A program made the translations under genes and the position numbers. DNA of 64,000 nt from Prolixibacteraceae bacterium (lineage in GTDB: Bacteria > Bacteroidota > Bacteroidia > Bacteroidales > Prolixibacteraceae), in contig CP081303.1 of the NCBI GenBank assembly GCA_019720755.1, forward strand, positions 682,001 to 746,000, in the 5' to 3' direction. This document shows, in pieces, positions 55,250 through 62,813 of the stretch. The notes beneath the pieces are model-generated. The model was not told the origin of the DNA. It made no database searches and saw only the letters and a list, made by a program, of their open reading frames with translations. Positions within the stretch are counted from its first letter, which is position 1; each line of letters opens with the position of its first letter.

Positions 55250-56614
55250 TTATTCAATGTTCTCATTGGAATAACATTGAATAGAAAATTCTGTAAGACA
55301 ACTCCTCTGAATTAGTGTAAGATTACCTCCCATCTTGATCATCATCTGCTTGCTTAAGCTTAATCCAATGCCAGAACCTTCTGCTTTGGTAGTATAGAAT
55401 GGCGTAAAGATATTTTCACGAATCTCTTCTGGTATCGCTTTACCATTATTTATAATCGAAAGAGTTGTTAGATTTCCTCTTTGTATCGATTCGAAGATAA
55501 TTTTAGGGAAAGGTTCTTGCCCCTCCTCAAATGCTTCTATTGCATTTTTAACAATGTTAAGTGCGATGTGTTCAAGCATTTTAGGGTCTGCATAAATATG
55601 GAATTCCTCTGAAATATTGCAAACAAATTGAATGGCATTGGATTTATCTAGGGTTCTATATAGGAAGAGTTGCTTTTCAATGAATGGTTTTAGCAAAACA
55701 CTTTTGTGTTGAGGGGTTGGAAGCTGGGTGAACTTTCTGTAATTGTTTACAAATAGCATAAGACGTTCTGCTTGCTCTCCAATAATGGTTAGCGCTTTGA
55801 CTGTATTGTGAATATCTTGTTGTTTTAGGTCTTGTACTTGTTTGATTTTTCTTAAATCACTAAAGTAACCCAAAGCTATTTGAGAAAGTGAAGTCATTGG
55901 AGTCATGGCATTCATTATCTCATGGGAAAGAGTCCGGGATAGTTTGATCCATGCTTCTGACTCGTTCTGATTTAATTCCCAAGTTACATCATTGACAGAT
56001 ACAAGACATATCTTTTGATTGTTTATTTGTAAAGTAGTAGTATTAAAGAGTATTTTATTACTACCACTTTCAAAGATACAGCTAGTCGTTTTGTTATTCT
56101 TTAGAATATTCATCAGATGATCAGGTAAATCTGGATGAATTTTAGTAAGTGATTGTAGATGGTGTCTTTGTGATAAATGCAATATGTTTTGAGCTTTAGG
56201 ATTGCAATCTATTACTCTGAAAGTTTCGTCATATGAGAATAGCCCCGTAGATGATTTATCAATAAGTGCACCGAAGTAAAGCTCTTTACTGTGTAACTGC
56301 TTCTTTGTGTCATGAGTATTTTGAATGATTTTTTCAATGTGTATGGATATTTTTCGTAAAGTATGACTCTGTTTATTCTTGTTAAGTTGGATTGAGGTGT
56401 CATTATTACAAACACCTAAAAGGGTTATCTCTATTTTATTAAAAATTTTATAGATACTTTTTATCAGAAGAGTAGAGAATAGTATTAGAACGAATGTCCC
56501 TATTCCTGTGTATATCCATGCCTTGTGAGCAACAGATAGGGTGATCACTGCAGTCGAAGAGATAATCCCAAGGAGATGTAGGGAAATGGAGACTAGAAGA
56601 TTGCGAGTGATCAT
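55250..56614 (-). CDS. Sensor histidine kinase (NtrB/AtoS-like)
   Basis: 454 residues. Two hydrophobic helices (about 7-28 and 33-55), a PAS domain (about 110-215, TGLFSYDETFRVIDCNPKAQ), then HisKA with His231 in SRTLSHEIMNAMTP and HATPase_c with N box (IALNIVKNAIEAFE), FTPFYTTKAEG and GIGLSL. It is the cognate kinase of the sigma-54-type regulator encoded just upstream, and their frames overlap by 4 bp. The signal is unknown; PAS suggests a small cytoplasmic ligand. Confidence 0.92.
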   Translation of the reverse strand: MITRNLLVSISLHLLGIISSTAVITLSVAHKAWIYTGIGTFVLILFSTLLIKSIYKIFNKIEITLLGVCNNDTSIQLNKNKQSHTLRKISIHIEKIIQNTHDTKKQLHSKELYFGALIDKSSTGLFSYDETFRVIDCNPKAQNILHLSQRHHLQSLTKIHPDLPDHLMNILKNNKTTSCIFESGSNKILFNTTTLQINNQKICLVSVNDVTWELNQNESEAWIKLSRTLSHEIMNAMTPMTSLSQIALGYFSDLRKIKQVQDLKQQDIHNTVKALTIIGEQAERLMLFVNNYRKFTQLPTPQHKSVLLKPFIEKQLFLYRTLDKSNAIQFVCNISEEFHIYADPKMLEHIALNIVKNAIEAFEEGQEPFPKIIFESIQRGNLTTLSIINNGKAIPEEIRENIFTPFYTTKAEGSGIGLSLSKQMMIKMGGNLTLIQRSCLTEFSIQCYSNENIE

Positions 56615-57978
56615 AGGTTATGTTTTTTTAATTTATTATAGAGGGTTTGTCTTGTAACTCCTAGTTTTGTTGCAACTTTAGACATATTACCATCTTCTGC
56701 CTCTAACTGTTGTGAGATTATTTTTTTCTCCAATTGGTCAAGGTCTAAATCTAATAGTTTTAGATCATCTTGTGTATTTGCATGATAGGTCTGAAGATCC
56801 ACATGATCAATCTGTGGTTTATCTGCGAGAATAGCAGCCTTTTCCATACAATGTTTTAACTCTCTAATATTACCAGGCCATCCATAGTCAAGTATCTGTT
56901 TCTGTACTTTTGTGCTTAAATGTAGATGACTTTTGTTGTATTTTAAACCAAAGATATTTAGAAAATTATTGGCTAATAATATAATATCATGACCTCTATC
57001 TCTCAAAGGAGGTAGCTCTATTTGGATGGTATTAATACGATAAAAAAGGTCTTCCCTAAACTGTTGATTTGCAATCTGGGTGGGGATATTGATATTTGTC
57101 GCACAAATAAGTCGTATGTCTAAAGGTTTGGGATCATTACTACCTAGTTTGGTGATTGTCTTGGTTTGAATAACTGAAAGAAGTTTTGCTTGAAGATCCA
57201 TTGATAGGTTTCCTATCTCATCCAAAAATAGTGTCCCTTCATGTGCTGCCTCCATCTTTCCCATTCTATCTTTAGTTGCACCAGTAAATGACCCTCTTGT
57301 GTGTCCAAATAGTTCACTTTCGAATAGCGTAGAAGAGATCGCTCCCATATCTACTGTGACAATCAATGAGTTTCTTCGTTGTGATAGTGTGTGGATATAT
57401 TTTGCAAAGACCTCCTTACCTGTGCCATTTTCACCTGTTATCAATATGTTGGCATCGGTGCCTGCGATTTTTTGTGCAATCTTTATTACCTCTTTCATTG
57501 CTGTGGAGCGTCCAATTATCTCCTCTTCTTGTTGATTACAGGCAGCCTTTAATCTTTCACTTTCCTTCTTAAGAGACTGATTCTTTCTTTGACTTTGACT
57601 TAGCTTGAGTGCTGCATGTGTTGTGGAGATGACTTTTTCATTATTCCAAGGTTTAAGAATAAAGTCAAATGCACCATTTTTTATCGTTCTTACTGCTAGA
57701 TCTATATCTCCATATGCAGTTATCATAATAACACTGATATGAGGAAATTTCTCAATTATCTGATTTAGCCAAAATACCCCTTCATTGCCTGTATTAATTC
57801 CAGCAGAGAAGTTCATGTCAAGAAGGATCACTTCTATATCATATTGGGTAATATAGGAGAGAATATGATTGGGTTTTTTTAGAGTAATTATCTGTTTAAA
57901 GTGTCCTGTTAACAACATTTCTAATGTTGTTAAGATACTTGAATTGTCGTCGATAATTAAGATATTTCCTTCCTTCAT
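56611..57978 (-). CDS. NtrC-family sigma-54-dependent response regulator
   Basis: 455 residues. Receiver (1-120) with Asp54 in VILLDMNFS; AAA+ domain with Walker A GENGTGKE (182-189), sigma-54-contact loop GSFTGA (229-234; the usual form is GAFTGA), Walker B TLFLDE (249-254); C-terminal Fis HTH (MSKVATKLGVTRQTLYNKL). It activates RNA polymerase carrying sigma-54. Its targets are not visible: I found no convincing -24/-12 promoter in the window. The Ala-to-Ser change in the loop is common in active regulators. Confidence 0.95.
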   Translation of the reverse strand: MKEGNILIIDDNSSILTTLEMLLTGHFKQIITLKKPNHILSYITQYDIEVILLDMNFSAGINTGNEGVFWLNQIIEKFPHISVIMITAYGDIDLAVRTIKNGAFDFILKPWNNEKVISTTHAALKLSQSQRKNQSLKKESERLKAACNQQEEEIIGRSTAMKEVIKIAQKIAGTDANILITGENGTGKEVFAKYIHTLSQRRNSLIVTVDMGAISSTLFESELFGHTRGSFTGATKDRMGKMEAAHEGTLFLDEIGNLSMDLQAKLLSVIQTKTITKLGSNDPKPLDIRLICATNINIPTQIANQQFREDLFYRINTIQIELPPLRDRGHDIILLANNFLNIFGLKYNKSHLHLSTKVQKQILDYGWPGNIRELKHCMEKAAILADKPQIDHVDLQTYHANTQDDLKLLDLDLDQLEKKIISQQLEAEDGNMSKVATKLGVTRQTLYNKLKKHNL

Positions 57979-58370
57979 CGTTATTATAATTGGTCAAAGT
58001 AAATGTACTAAAGTATTTATACGAGATATATAAAGTGTCTAATTTTTTTACACTCTTAATTGTCACTTTAACATAGATAAAAGAAGTTCGATGGACAGAG
58101 TTATGTCTTTGATGGTGCCGTTTTCGTTTATGGAAAGAATAAGTTAATAATCTGTTTAATAATGTGTTCATAAGTAATTATAAACTGATATTAGTGGAAA
58201 AATTCAATCCATCTATAGGTGTTTTTTTTAAAATATTTAGAAGGATATACTCCCATATAGCTCTTCCAAACATATACCATTCATGATGAAAATTTTAAAT
58301 TCTCAGTATAAGTTTGACCGAATGCAATGTTCACTCAGAGAGAGATCAAACATTCAATATATAAATGATA
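57979..58370. other. Non-coding region left of IS copy 2
   Basis: Upstream region of the NtrC-type gene. No gene, hairpin or clear promoter is supported; a -7-like TTACTTTG (58002-57995) lies 17 bp from the ATG, too close without a -33. Confidence 0.4.
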
Positions 58371-58375
58371 TATCT
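58371..58375. repeat. Target-site duplication, left side (TATCT)
   Basis: TATCT directly outside IS copy 2, repeated at 59414-59418. A 5-bp direct repeat indicates an undisturbed insertion. Confidence 0.85.
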
Positions 58376-59413
58376 ATGCGAATCAAGGGTTCAAAACATA
58401 ATTAAGAAACGTTGCAGTTAGTTTACCGAATGCATGTACCATTAATCCTTTTGTAGACCTTACCTTACTAGCTCTTTGTATATCTGTTTTTTCGATTAGC
58501 CAAGAGAACATTGCTTCAATAGGTTGTCTAATTTTAGATACAGCTCTATTATACAAATCATCTGCTGCTTTTATTCTTTGTTTGATTATCAAGGGCATCC
58601 CTTTTATTGCCTTAATAGGTGTCAACATTTCTGAATTATACTGATTCTTCACTTGTTGGTTAAATTCATTATGCATGTAAATTTTATCTCCAAAGAAGGT
58701 TCTGTTCCGCATTTCTGACCATCTCTCCTTGTAAACGACAATATCGTTCACAGATGCAGGAGTAAAAAGGACTTGCTCTGGAAATGGTAAAGCATCTTGT
58801 CGTCTTATCCCCAGCATATGAAGCTTCATGCCATAATAGTAAACTCCTTTCGTAGAGCAATAGCCTTTATTGGTTACTTCATTGGCCACCTTGCCTTTTC
58901 GTTTGCCAGAACACGTTATAATTGGCATCGAATCAAGTAAACATTGATCGATAATACAATCATTAGGCTGAGTGTCTTCAAGTAATAATTCAGACAATCT
59001 TGTAAAAGCTCCAGCTAAACGATTAAGGCGATTACAAAATGCTTGATAAGATCCTAAATTTGGAAACCAGTCAGACAAGTAATCACATGCAAATTTATGA
59101 ATCTGATTTATCTTGGTGTATTCTTGATATTGAACACCAAAAAGATATATTGTCATCACCTCTTGATCAGTAAAGCAAGGGGAGTTATTGTTACTAAATC
59201 GTTCACAATAATATCTTAACTCATCGAAATAATAACAAATTAGATCGTATATTTTTATTAAATTGAAGTCCTTATCCTTGATTATCATATTTTAAAGTCG
59301 CTTTGAAAACAACTATAAGATACTGATTTTCAAGGATAAAAACAATATAAATGTCTAATATATAGGTAATTAAACCACTTGGTTAGATATGAAATCCAAC
59401 TCTTGATTCGCAT
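58376..59413 (-). mobile_element. IS982-like insertion sequence, copy 2 (intact)
   Basis: 1038 bp, imperfect inverted ends ATGCGAATCAAGRGTT with one mismatch, flanked by TATCT duplications. It carries one full transposase gene. It sits downstream of the small gene ending at 59429. Opposite in orientation to copy 1 at 26142-27180; the internal stretch is the same apart from a deleted A and a few substitutions. Confidence 0.92.
58383..59288 (-). CDS. IS982-like transposase
   Basis: 301 residues. Helical N-terminus (YYCERFSNNNSPCFTDQEVM), then a DDE-type core: Asp in DCIIDQCLLDSMPIITCSG, the KRKGKVANEVTNKGYCSTKG block, YYYGMKLHMLG, Asp in FGDKIYMHNEFN, and Glu in RQPIEAMFSWLIEKTDIQRA. These fit the IS982 group as I remember it; family assignment is not certain, but a single-orf DDE transposase is. 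Intact, so this copy is potentially active. Confidence 0.85.
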   Translation of the reverse strand: MIIKDKDFNLIKIYDLICYYFDELRYYCERFSNNNSPCFTDQEVMTIYLFGVQYQEYTKINQIHKFACDYLSDWFPNLGSYQAFCNRLNRLAGAFTRLSELLLEDTQPNDCIIDQCLLDSMPIITCSGKRKGKVANEVTNKGYCSTKGVYYYGMKLHMLGIRRQDALPFPEQVLFTPASVNDIVVYKERWSEMRNRTFFGDKIYMHNEFNQQVKNQYNSEMLTPIKAIKGMPLIIKQRIKAADDLYNRAVSKIRQPIEAMFSWLIEKTDIQRASKVRSTKGLMVHAFGKLTATFLNYVLNP

Positions 59414-59418
59414 TATCT
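59414..59418. repeat. Target-site duplication, right side (TATCT)
   Basis: Second copy of TATCT flanking IS copy 2, identical to 58371-58375. Confidence 0.85.
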
Positions 59419-59428
59419 CTTTAATAAT

Positions 59429-59704
59429 TCAATTTACTCTCGATATTCCGATTAGATGTGCAATACCATCTGTAGGTTTAAAAATCTCTATAAAGACAGC
59501 ATATTCATACTCTCCAGGTAGCATAGGTGTTGCATTACAAAAGAATTTAAACTTAAACCCTTTTTCTCTCTTGATTGCAAAACAAATTGGCTTGTAACCA
59601 ACTCCCATAAGTCGTTGCGTTACCTCATTAAACATTGCTTTTATATCATCTGGTATGTTTGTGTCATACTCAGAATATAGCCCATCTTCTCTTGCATTCT
59701 TCAT
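59429..59704 (-). CDS. Small cystatin-like protein, divergent copy
   Basis: 91 residues, no signal peptide. It aligns without gaps to the next upstream gene product at 36 of 91 positions, sharing MGVGYKPICFA, FKFFCNATPM and EYAVFIEIFKP. The QVVAG segment of the neighbour is replaced by AIKREKG. The stem-like shape and shared end (GIAHLIGISRVN) suggest the same fold. Function unknown. The IS copy 2 begins about 11 bp beyond its stop, so any terminator has been displaced. It is 223 bp downstream of its paralog with a separate terminator between. Confidence 0.65.
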   Translation of the reverse strand: MKNAREDGLYSEYDTNIPDDIKAMFNEVTQRLMGVGYKPICFAIKREKGFKFKFFCNATPMLPGEYEYAVFIEIFKPTDGIAHLIGISRVN

Positions 59705-59889
59705 AGGTTTCTAGTTTTAATATATTGAAATTATCGTAGAAGATTATATCCTAGATATTTTAAAAACAGTTATGTCTATTGAATTGTTTTAATGTGATTT
59801 TTTGGGAATTGTTTTATTGTAGGGAAAAATAGAAGAACAATACGACTATCTATTTATATTGCTCTAATATAGTCTTGTGAGAATAAAAA
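59705..59889. other. Spacer between the two cystatin-like genes
   Basis: A/T-rich, with no frame of interest. It must hold the promoter of the divergent copy, because the upstream gene has its own terminator; no exact -7 consensus was found. Confidence 0.35.
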
Positions 59890-59917
59890 AGAGAGAATTA
59901 ATCTCTTAACTCTCTCT
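59890..59917 (-). terminator. Terminator of the QVVAG-type gene
   Basis: AGAGAGAATTAA (59890-59901) pairs with TTAACTCTCTCT (59906-59917) with one G-T pair and a 4-nt loop; on the minus strand followed by TTTTTATTC, 10 bp past the stop. Confidence 0.85.
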
Positions 59918-59927
59918 AATTGTCCTT

Positions 59928-60203
59928 TTAATGAACTTTGATGATTTTTGTAATATGTGGTTCCCCTTTAAGTGGTCGATATATTTCTATCAGAACCGCA
60001 TATTCTATCGCATGTGGATAGACTGGTTTTGCATTGCAGAAGAAACTGTAATTTGTTCCAGCAACAACTTGAGTAGCATAACTTATAGGATCATATCCAA
60101 CCCCTACAATATCTTTTGTTGTCTGATAGAAGAATTCCAATATCTCTTTGGGAATTTCCTTGTGATAAGATGTAAACGCTCCGCAATTAATATCATTCAT
60201 CAT
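59928..60203 (-). CDS. Small cystatin-like protein with a QVVAG motif
   Basis: 91 residues, cytoplasmic by lack of signal. It has YATQVVAGTNYSFFCNA, matching the central QxVxG loop of cystatins/stefins (stefins read QVVAGTNYY), and a C-terminal EYAVLIEIYRPLKGEPHIT like the second half of that fold. N-terminal residues (FYQTTKDIVGVGYDPISYA) would supply the helix. Similarity to a cysteine-protease inhibitor is inferred from this motif alone; known bacterial proteins of this type have no assigned role. The Met start gives MMNDINCG. Its paralog lies downstream. Confidence 0.65.
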   Translation of the reverse strand: MMNDINCGAFTSYHKEIPKEILEFFYQTTKDIVGVGYDPISYATQVVAGTNYSFFCNAKPVYPHAIEYAVLIEIYRPLKGEPHITKIIKVH

Positions 60204-60697
60204 GATCGAGAAATTTAAAATGTGATTAAATATGTTGCTCTAGTTCGTCAGGTTATTCCTGATGAATTAGAATGATAATCTAACAGATTACACTCTTAGA
60301 TTGTTTGATATGATTAAATGGTTCTTTTATTTGAGTAGGTTCTTTAAAAAGATAATAATTTAAGAGTTCGTAAGTGAAAGGAAATGTAGCTTATAATTTA
60401 ATATTATTTTCATGGTTCTGTTTTTAAATTAAAATGAATAGAGCGTTTTAATTAATATTTAAATTGCAAAAAAAATATATCACTTATAAAGTGTTGAAAA
60501 TTAAAACTTTATGTTTTTGAGTGGTGTCATGATCTAAGGTGAAATTTGAGACACTATGAGTGTTGTGTAATATGTTGATAATCAGGGTTGTTATTTTGGA
60601 TCATATTTCAGATTTAGGAGTGTTTTATAAGTGTAAGTTAAAACAGGTCTTTAGTTTTAATTTAATATTAAGTTGTTCAAAAAAACTATGATTTCGT
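60204..60697. other. Long AT-rich upstream region of the ilv operon
   Basis: No gene is supported. Contains several short A/T palindromes (e.g. around 60425-60470) but nothing with clear function. It separates the cystatin-like genes from the ilv promoter. Confidence 0.4.
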
Positions 60698-60727
60698 TTT
60701 GATGTAAAAAAATAATCCCTACATTTG
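60698..60727 (+). promoter_or_regulatory. ilv operon promoter
   Basis: TTTG (60698-60701), 18 nt, TACATTTG (60720-60727), exact in both elements. Transcription would start near 60735, leaving a leader of about 215 nt before ilvD. Confidence 0.7.
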
Positions 60728-60794
60728 AAACGTGATTGAACAATAAATAAAGAATTTAGTAAACAAACTTACTGGTAAAAGAAAGAAAAAAGAT

Positions 60795-60857
60795 ATGTTA
60801 TCGAAGGTTACAAATATTATTCTCATCGTCATTATTATTCTCATTGATTCCATGTGA
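60795..60857 (+). CDS. ilv leader peptide
   Basis: 20 codons, ATG to TGA: MLSKVTNIILIVIIILIDSM. Ten of residues 8-17 are Ile, Leu or Val (I I L I V I I I L I), the regulatory amino acids for the branched-chain pathway encoded downstream. An A/G-rich tract (GAAAGAAAAAAGAT) precedes the start. Ribosome stalling on these codons under starvation is expected to free the antiterminator segment beginning at its TGA. Strong inference from position and composition. Confidence 0.88.
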   Translation: MLSKVTNIILIVIIILIDSM

Positions 60858-60929
60858 GGGAGGTTTTGTATATCTGTACGTATCGAAAAAAAAGAGCCTT
60901 TCTCACAATCATGAGAAAGGCTTTTTTTT
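60855..60929 (+). promoter_or_regulatory. Transcription attenuator of ilvDB
   Basis: TGAGGGAGG (60855-60863, starting at the leader stop) can pair with CCTTTCTCA (60897-60905) over 9 bp with two G-T pairs, forming an antiterminator. The alternative is an 11-bp perfect terminator, AGCCTTTCTCA (60895-60905) with TGAGAAAGGCT (60912-60922), 6-nt loop, followed by eight T. Translation through the leader covers segment 2 and favours termination; stalling favours read-through. Confidence 0.85.
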
Positions 60930-60950
60930 GGACTTGTAAAATCATTAGCC

Positions 60951-62780
60951 ATGCATAAAAAACTTAGAAGTAGTACCACAACCGAAGGAAGACGAATGGC
61001 CGGGGCTAGAAGTCTTTGGAGAGCCAATGGAATGAAAGAGGAACATTTTGGTAAGCCGATTATAGCCATTGTAAATTCGTTTACCCAAATGGTTCCAGGT
61101 CATGTTCATCTTCATCATATTGGTCAAGAGGTCAAGAAAATCGTTGAGTCTCAAGGATGCTTTGCAGCCGAATTTAACACCATTGCCATTGATGACGGTA
61201 TCGCAATGGGACATGATGGAATGTTGTATTCTCTGCCTTCTAGAGAGGTTATTGCTGATAGTGTGGAGTATATGTGTAATGCCCATAAAGTGGATGCAAT
61301 GATTTGTATTTCAAATTGTGATAAGATTACTCCTGGTATGTTGATGGCATCCATGCGTCTAAATATTCCAACGATCTTTGTTTCTGGTGGACCTATGGAA
61401 GCAGGGGAGATGGATGGAGAGCATTATGATTTGGTAGATGCGATGGTTAAGGGTGCTGATAATAACTACGATGACCAAAAATTAGCCGAGTTAGAACAGA
61501 GTGCTTGTCCAACTTGTGGTTCTTGTTCTGGGATGTTTACTGCGAATTCAATGAATTGTTTGACTGAGGCTTTGGGACTTTCTTTGCCTGGAAATGGAAC
61601 GGTGGTTGCGACCCATGCAAATCGTAAAAAGCTTTTTGAACAAGCTGCTCATCGTATCGTAGAGATGGCATATGATTACTATGAACATGGCAATGAGAAT
61701 GTATTGCCAAGAGCTATTGCTAATAGAGATGCCTTTATGAATGCAATGACTTTGGATATAGCTATGGGAGGATCTACTAATACGGTACTTCACTTATTGG
61801 CTATTGCACATGAAGCAGAAGTTCAATTTGATATGCATGATATGGATAGGCTTTCTCGAAAAGTTCCCTGTTTATGTAAAGTGTCTCCAAACTCTAGCTA
61901 TCACATCCAAGATGTAAATAGAGCCGGAGGGGTCCTTGGGATTCTTGCTGAATTAGATAGAGGCTCTTTATTGAACACCTCGGTATATCGAACGGATGGC
62001 GAAACATTAAAATCAGTACTAGAGAAATATGATATATGTAGCGATAATGTGCAAAAAGATGCATTGAGTCTTTATCATTCTGCTCCAGGTTATATTGGAC
62101 GCAACTTAGTGATGGGATCTCAAGAAAAAGCTTACGAAGTTTTAGATCTTGACAGAGAGGGGGGTTGTATCCGTTCTGTGGAGCATGCTTATTACCAAGA
62201 TGGAGGACTTGCTGTATTGTTTGGAAATATTGCGAAAGATGGTTGTATTGTTAAAACTGCCGGAGTAGATGCTTCTGCTTTTGAATTTAATGGAACAGCA
62301 AAAGTTTTTGAGTCTCAGGAAGATGCATGTAATGGTATTTTAAGTGATACAGTACAGGCTGGAGATGTTGTAATCATTCGATATGAAGGACCTAAAGGAG
62401 GACCAGGTATGCAAGAGATGTTGTATCCTACTTCCTACCTTAAGTCGATGCAATTAGGCAAAGTTTGTGCACTATTAACAGATGGTCGTTTTTCAGGAGG
62501 TACATCTGGATTGTCTATAGGACATGCCTCTCCAGAAGCAGCAGCTGGTGGTTTGATCGCATTGGTAGAAGATGGTGATCCTGTTCGTATTGACATTCCT
62601 AATCGATCTATTGAACTAGATGTTCCACAAGATATTTTAGATCAAAGACGACAAAAAGAGGAGGCACGAGGAGATCAAGCTTATACACCTTCCCATAGAG
62701 ATCGAAAAGTGTCAACTGCGCTTAAAGCATATTCAAAATTAGTTTCATCAGCAGATAAAGGTGCTGTGAGATTAGTATAA
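60951..62780 (+). CDS. ilvD: Dihydroxy-acid dehydratase
   Basis: 609 residues, the usual length. Fe-S ligands and signatures: [30 protein letters not shown], and the late [20 protein letters not shown]. It forms the 2-oxo acid precursors of valine and isoleucine in the cytoplasm. First structural gene after the attenuator; ilvB begins 33 bp downstream. Confidence 0.98.
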   Translation: MHKKLRSSTTTEGRRMAGARSLWRANGMKEEHFGKPIIAIVNSFTQMVPGHVHLHHIGQEVKKIVESQGCFAAEFNTIAIDDGIAMGHDGMLYSLPSREVIADSVEYMCNAHKVDAMICISNCDKITPGMLMASMRLNIPTIFVSGGPMEAGEMDGEHYDLVDAMVKGADNNYDDQKLAELEQSACPTCGSCSGMFTANSMNCLTEALGLSLPGNGTVVATHANRKKLFEQAAHRIVEMAYDYYEHGNENVLPRAIANRDAFMNAMTLDIAMGGSTNTVLHLLAIAHEAEVQFDMHDMDRLSRKVPCLCKVSPNSSYHIQDVNRAGGVLGILAELDRGSLLNTSVYRTDGETLKSVLEKYDICSDNVQKDALSLYHSAPGYIGRNLVMGSQEKAYEVLDLDREGGCIRSVEHAYYQDGGLAVLFGNIAKDGCIVKTAGVDASAFEFNGTAKVFESQEDACNGILSDTVQAGDVVIIRYEGPKGGPGMQEMLYPTSYLKSMQLGKVCALLTDGRFSGGTSGLSIGHASPEAAAGGLIALVEDGDPVRIDIPNRSIELDVPQDILDQRRQKEEARGDQAYTPSHRDRKVSTALKAYSKLVSSADKGAVRLV

Positions 62781-62813
62781 TATAGAATCATTCATCATTT
62801 AAATCATACTTAT

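Noticed and set aside
57896-58171. 91-codon minus-strand frame overlapping the NtrC-type start
   Set aside because: Shadow and basic low-complexity sequence upstream of a confident gene.
26142-59413. Composite transposon bounded by the two IS copies
   Set aside because: 31 kb of ordinary chromosomal genes between them, and copy 2 has its own target duplication, showing independent insertion.
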